Below are positions 60,689-64,000 of a DNA stretch of 64,000 bases, in pieces. Below the pieces are notes generated by a model. The model was not told the origin of the DNA and made no database searches. It saw only the letters and a list, made by a program, of their open reading frames with translations. Each line of letters opens with the position of its first letter. The first letter of the stretch is position 1. A program made the translations under genes and the position numbers. Source of the stretch: Zymoseptoria tritici IPO323. Taxonomy: Eukaryota; Ascomycota; Dothideomycetes; Mycosphaerellales; Mycosphaerellaceae. The DNA lies in assembly GCF_000219625.1 (NCBI RefSeq), contig NC_018218.1, positions 744,001 through 808,000 of the forward strand, written 5' to 3'.

Positions 60689-61665
60689 GTCGGTGGCAGC
60701 TGGCAGCTCTCAGAGGCCAAATCAAGGTCTGAATGCGCTTCATGAGTGTCTGGAGTCAGAAGCGCGCTCTGAAGATGCTGAACTCCGCCCGCTGGGTTGG
60801 CCTGTTTGGTACGGTGCATTGAGGTCTTGGGCGTATTGCTGTGTGTGCCGGATGGCTGCCGGACACCTGGTCGTCGTCCGTTGCCCGCTGACGAATCTGA
60901 TATGATGTTGTGGAAGATGTTTTGAATCGGAGTGCGCAGCAAGAAGGAGGTGGAAGTTTTCGATGTGTTGTATAGGTGCGTGCGTATTCACATGCCAGCT
61001 GGACCAAGATCCAGCTTTTCACACTTCGGGAACAGTCCGTGACAGGGGCAGTCATTTCAGCATCCCTCACTGCGCCGTTCCCTCGCCGGCCTTGGTTCCT
61101 CACCAGCCAGAGAGCAAACTCTGTGACTTCTCCTCGGCTGGTACTGAGGATCTTCGCCACGGCGCATACTGCAAATGACCCAACATCCGCGATGGTGCAG
61201 CCATCTCCTTCACGACAGCTGGACCGCCTCGATCAGAGCAACCACTGCACTGTAGGCCTCGTACGTATCGTTAGCAAGAGGGACTTCGATCGCTGTAAGT
61301 GTCGGCTGAGTTGCAAGCGCCACATGGAAGCACAGAAAGCAGCAGTTCCAGATCATGTCTTGACTTCCTCATCTGTTCTTTCCTGTGTATTCACTTTAGT
61401 ATATTCCACAATTCTACAGCAATACGCACAACGAGCTGATTACGGTCTGAAGGCGGAGACAGCGCTGGAAGACGTTTTGAATTGGGACATGCTGGGGAGG
61501 AGACTCGGATGAAGTTCCCATCAACTCTAGATGGTGCACATTCACCTGCCAGGTGGTGTGTGTGCAGCCTACGTAAAGCCTACGTAAAGCCAATCAGCAG
61601 CACTGTCATCTTCTCTCAAGTAGACGTACCTCAGCCAGCTGCATGCATTCTCCATCACCACCCGA
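60689..61665. other. Intergenic, no supported gene
   Basis: Two long overlapping frames on opposite strands (60756-61160 and 60976-61512) lack domains and convincing starts or splice sites. The 3' UTR of the importin gene lies at the right end. Confidence 0.45.
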
Positions 61666-64000
61666 TCAAATAATCCCCAGCTCCGAAAAGCCCTTCACAA
61701 CCTCCTTATCGACGTTGACCAACCATCCCGCCTGGAACTGCTCATGCCCACCACTCGCGGCAATTGCACCCTGCAAGTAATGCTTAATGAACTCCGGCAG
61801 ATTGACCGAGTGCACGACATCCACCTCCGTCAACACTCGCCTCCTGGCATCTTCCGGCGACTCAGCCGCTTCCCCTGCGCCGTTGCTCGTGTACACCAGC
61901 GAGTCGCCCGTGACGTCCGCTGCGTCTTCGCGGAGCTCGCTGATGACGTCCGTCCACATCGACATCAGCGACTGCAAGCTGAGGAGGATGAAAGGCTGAT
62001 TCGTTTCGAGAAGTTTGGTCAAGGCCATGCACATCAATTTCCGCCGCGACGGATCGCCAATGTTTTCGAAGTGAGAGAACCATTCTTCAAGCAGCCACTT
62101 CATTGTTGCGCCGAGGTCCTCTCCATTTGACGATTCTCTGCATACGTACAGGAATGCGTCGAGAGAGCCGAGGATGGCGCGGGCGAAGATGGCGAAGTAG
62201 TCTGTTTCAACAATGCCGTCCACGGGAGCGTCTTTGGCGAGCGGTCCGGTAATACAGTGAGCTTGCCATGAGCCGCGGAGAGCGCGCAAGAGTTTGGACA
62301 TGAAGCCAACGTCACCGGCAGAGTCAGGTGTGCGGGCAAGGTCGACAACAAGAGCTGCGGAGGCGTCATTGAAGTCCCCGAGTGGCAGTGTGGAGGCGAC
62401 GTCGGATTTCTGAGAAATGCGCAGCATCATCTCGACGAGATTGCATACCAGGCCGTTGGCATCGGGCTTGAGTGATCCGAGCAGATCTGCGAGTGCAACG
62501 ATTAGTCTGCTCCGGACAGGTTCCGAGAGCATGTATTGCGGTGCGAGAATGAGGTATGATTCGGTGATCTCCAACGTCCTACGCAGACTCTCGGAGCCGA
62601 TCTCATAAATCGGGAAGAGGTGCTGTACGAGGTTGATTAGTTGTGGTGAGACCGATTCGACAGGCGTCTGCACTACGATGGCGCCCCACAAGTCCATGGC
62701 ATCCTCGAGGAGGTAGACGAAGGACTCTGATCCAGGTTGAACAGCGCCTTCGATGATGGGGAACACCATCGAGTGCATTGGCAGAGAATCCGCGCGCATT
62801 GCGTTGACAAGACGAGCAAGTATTGTCAAGATTGACTGCTGCATGAGATGCTCGTCACCAGCTTGTTCCCAGAGCGGCGGCAAGAGTGCGACGATCCGCT
62901 CGGCGAATGGAGTGATATTTGAGTCCAGCCGCTCCACTAATACACTTATGGTGGAGAGTAGGGCCATCTTCGTCTCGGTCAGCTCGACTTGCTCGATGAG
63001 TTGCATGAGCTGCGTGAGGATTGTTTGTGCATATGGTAAGAATTGTTCGACCTGAAAATCCCAGTCGTTGGCGATGTTGAGTAATTGCCTGCCGGCAGAC
63101 ACCCTCACCACTTGGTCGTTGAGAGGATCATCAGCATTCAGCAGATGCTGGAAGATCTGATACACCAGTGGTCTGCTTTCCTGTGCGACCTTCACAGTGA
63201 TCCACTGGCCGAGGAGGATCGCGGCACGGCGTCGAATGATGTAGTACCCTTTTGTGCTTTTCTGCACTTCAGCCACAAGAACGTCCCGAATGAAGGCATC
63301 GAAGTCAAGCTGTTGGTGAATTACCGATGCGGCCAATCCAATGGCTGTATATACCGAGTCCTTGAAGATGAGGTCCTCGTTGTCGGGGCTGGCAACCGAG
63401 TAGAACACGCCGAGCAATGGTTGTGTGATGACTTCTTTGTAGTTGATTGCAAGGTCGAGAAAGAGCTTCTCAGAGCATGATCGAACGGAGAACTCCCAAT
63501 CTTCGCCATCACCGTCTTCGCGCTTTTCCCACTCTTCGGGCTCCTCGTGCCATTCGTGTAGGTCGCGAGCTCGGAAAATGAAAAACCTGGTAACAAGCAC
63601 ATCCATTGCTTCGCGGACAAAGTCGTCAGTGAGCATGGTCTGTCGAATGATTTCAGTCGCTCGAGCTTTCTCTTCTTTGTCTTCCGCAGTGCGGTATTTG
63701 AATGTCTGTGTGGGATTGTGAACCATCTTGACACATGCTCGTACGATGAGTAGACCTTTGAGGGCAATCTTCTCCTGGAATGTCTTCTCCTCCTCCAGAG
63801 AGTGCTGTCCGTCAGGATTGGCAATCGCGGCCAAAGCGGCTTCCTTCGAACCAAATAAACTTGCAAAGTCCTTGACAAAGCTCCAGTAAGACGAGATTAG
63901 CTCAAGGGAGCCCGGAAGGAGGACCAGTGCTGCAGGATGTGTTTTTGACATTTCGTGATGCAATTTTGCGAGCTGAACAATGTGCTTGCCCAAAAGCTGG
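61666..64000 (-). CDS. kap120: Importin-11/Kap120-type nuclear transport receptor, 5' end outside window
   Basis: An intron-free frame of about 777 codons enters from the right edge and stops at 61666. It is made of HEAT-like helical repeats throughout. Typical stretches are TRFFIFRARDLHEWHEEPEEWEK (with EDWEFSVRSCSEKLFLDL), VKSTKG-type GYYIIRRRAAILLGQWI, LLNADDPLNDQVVRVSAGRQL, and the C-terminal EEWFSHFENIGDPSRRKLMCMALTKLL. These mark the importin-11/Kap120 group of karyopherins, which import ribosomal proteins and factors such as Rpf1. The N-terminal importin-beta (Ran-binding) part is not in the window. Confidence 0.92.
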   Translation of the reverse strand, partial: QLLGKHIVQLAKLHHEMSKTHPAALVLLPGSLELISSYWSFVKDFASLFGSKEAALAAIANPDGQHSLEEEKTFQEKIALKGLLIVRACVKMVHNPTQTFKYRTAEDKEEKARATEIIRQTMLTDDFVREAMDVLVTRFFIFRARDLHEWHEEPEEWEKREDGDGEDWEFSVRSCSEKLFLDLAINYKEVITQPLLGVFYSVASPDNEDLIFKDSVYTAIGLAASVIHQQLDFDAFIRDVLVAEVQKSTKGYYIIRRRAAILLGQWITVKVAQESRPLVYQIFQHLLNADDPLNDQVVRVSAGRQLLNIANDWDFQVEQFLPYAQTILTQLMQLIEQVELTETKMALLSTISVLVERLDSNITPFAERIVALLPPLWEQAGDEHLMQQSILTILARLVNAMRADSLPMHSMVFPIIEGAVQPGSESFVYLLEDAMDLWGAIVVQTPVESVSPQLINLVQHLFPIYEIGSESLRRTLEITESYLILAPQYMLSEPVRSRLIVALADLLGSLKPDANGLVCNLVEMMLRISQKSDVASTLPLGDFNDASAALVVDLARTPDSAGDVGFMSKLLRALRGSWQAHCITGPLAKDAPVDGIVETDYFAIFARAILGSLDAFLYVCRESSNGEDLGATMKWLLEEWFSHFENIGDPSRRKLMCMALTKLLETNQPFILLSLQSLMSMWTDVISELREDAADVTGDSLVYTSNGAGEAAESPEDARRRVLTEVDVVHSVNLPEFIKHYLQGAIAASGGHEQFQAGWLVNVDKEVVKGFSELGII

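Overview
The window is nuclear DNA of a filamentous ascomycete (Pezizomycotina, perhaps Dothideomycetes; the class is an inference). It is gene-rich. Introns are short (about 50-130 bp) GT-AG introns, many with CTAAC/CTGAC-like branch sites. It holds families typical of filamentous ascomycetes: a HET-domain/ankyrin protein, a LaeA-like methyltransferase, an Hmt1-type ABC half-transporter, a Crh-type wall transglycosylase and a fungal XLF. The left end shows C-to-T mutation at CpA, the mark of RIP. Most genes had to be joined across introns by eye from splice sites and reading phase.

Layout. About 1-1000: a RIP-mutated Ty1/copia gag relic on the minus strand. 1.9-7.1 kb (minus): a cytochrome b5/acyl-CoA dehydrogenase fusion, a doubtful cysteine-rich gene with an 81-bp tandem duplication, and a nucleotidyltransferase/PAP-like/MJ1316 protein. 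8.5-16.7 kb (plus): a protein with two cyclic-nucleotide-binding domains, an F-box and LRRs; an Arg/Ser-rich glycine-zipper protein; and a Pho8-type alkaline phosphatase. About 17.6-20.0 kb: a gene-free array of degenerate 160-210-bp repeats in two opposed orientations, rich in TTTSGCGC/CGCGAAA motifs. 20.5-30 kb: the HET/ankyrin gene (plus), the nine-exon LaeA-like methyltransferase (minus) and the Hmt1-like transporter (minus). 30-34.7 kb: no supported gene.

34.7-40 kb: ribosomal protein S21, the Crh-type enzyme, an alpha/beta hydrolase and a MARVEL-like membrane protein. 40.7-57 kb is dense: an unrecognised gene head-to-head with RTC1/WDR24 (GATOR2/SEACAT), a large disordered fungal protein, XLF/Nej1 divergent from Cactin, and a forkhead factor. 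57-64 kb: an FMP52-like reductase, a small two-exon orphan gene, two short repeats, and importin-11/Kap120, which runs off the right edge.

Most genes are unrelated housekeeping or regulatory genes, and I see no biosynthetic cluster. The least ordinary items are the 17.6-20.0 kb array beside the HET gene, the MJ1316 protein whose nucleotidyltransferase motif looks degenerate, the repeat-bearing XLF, and the RIP relic whose reading frame survives apart from TAG/TAA stops. No tRNA, rRNA or CRISPR was seen.
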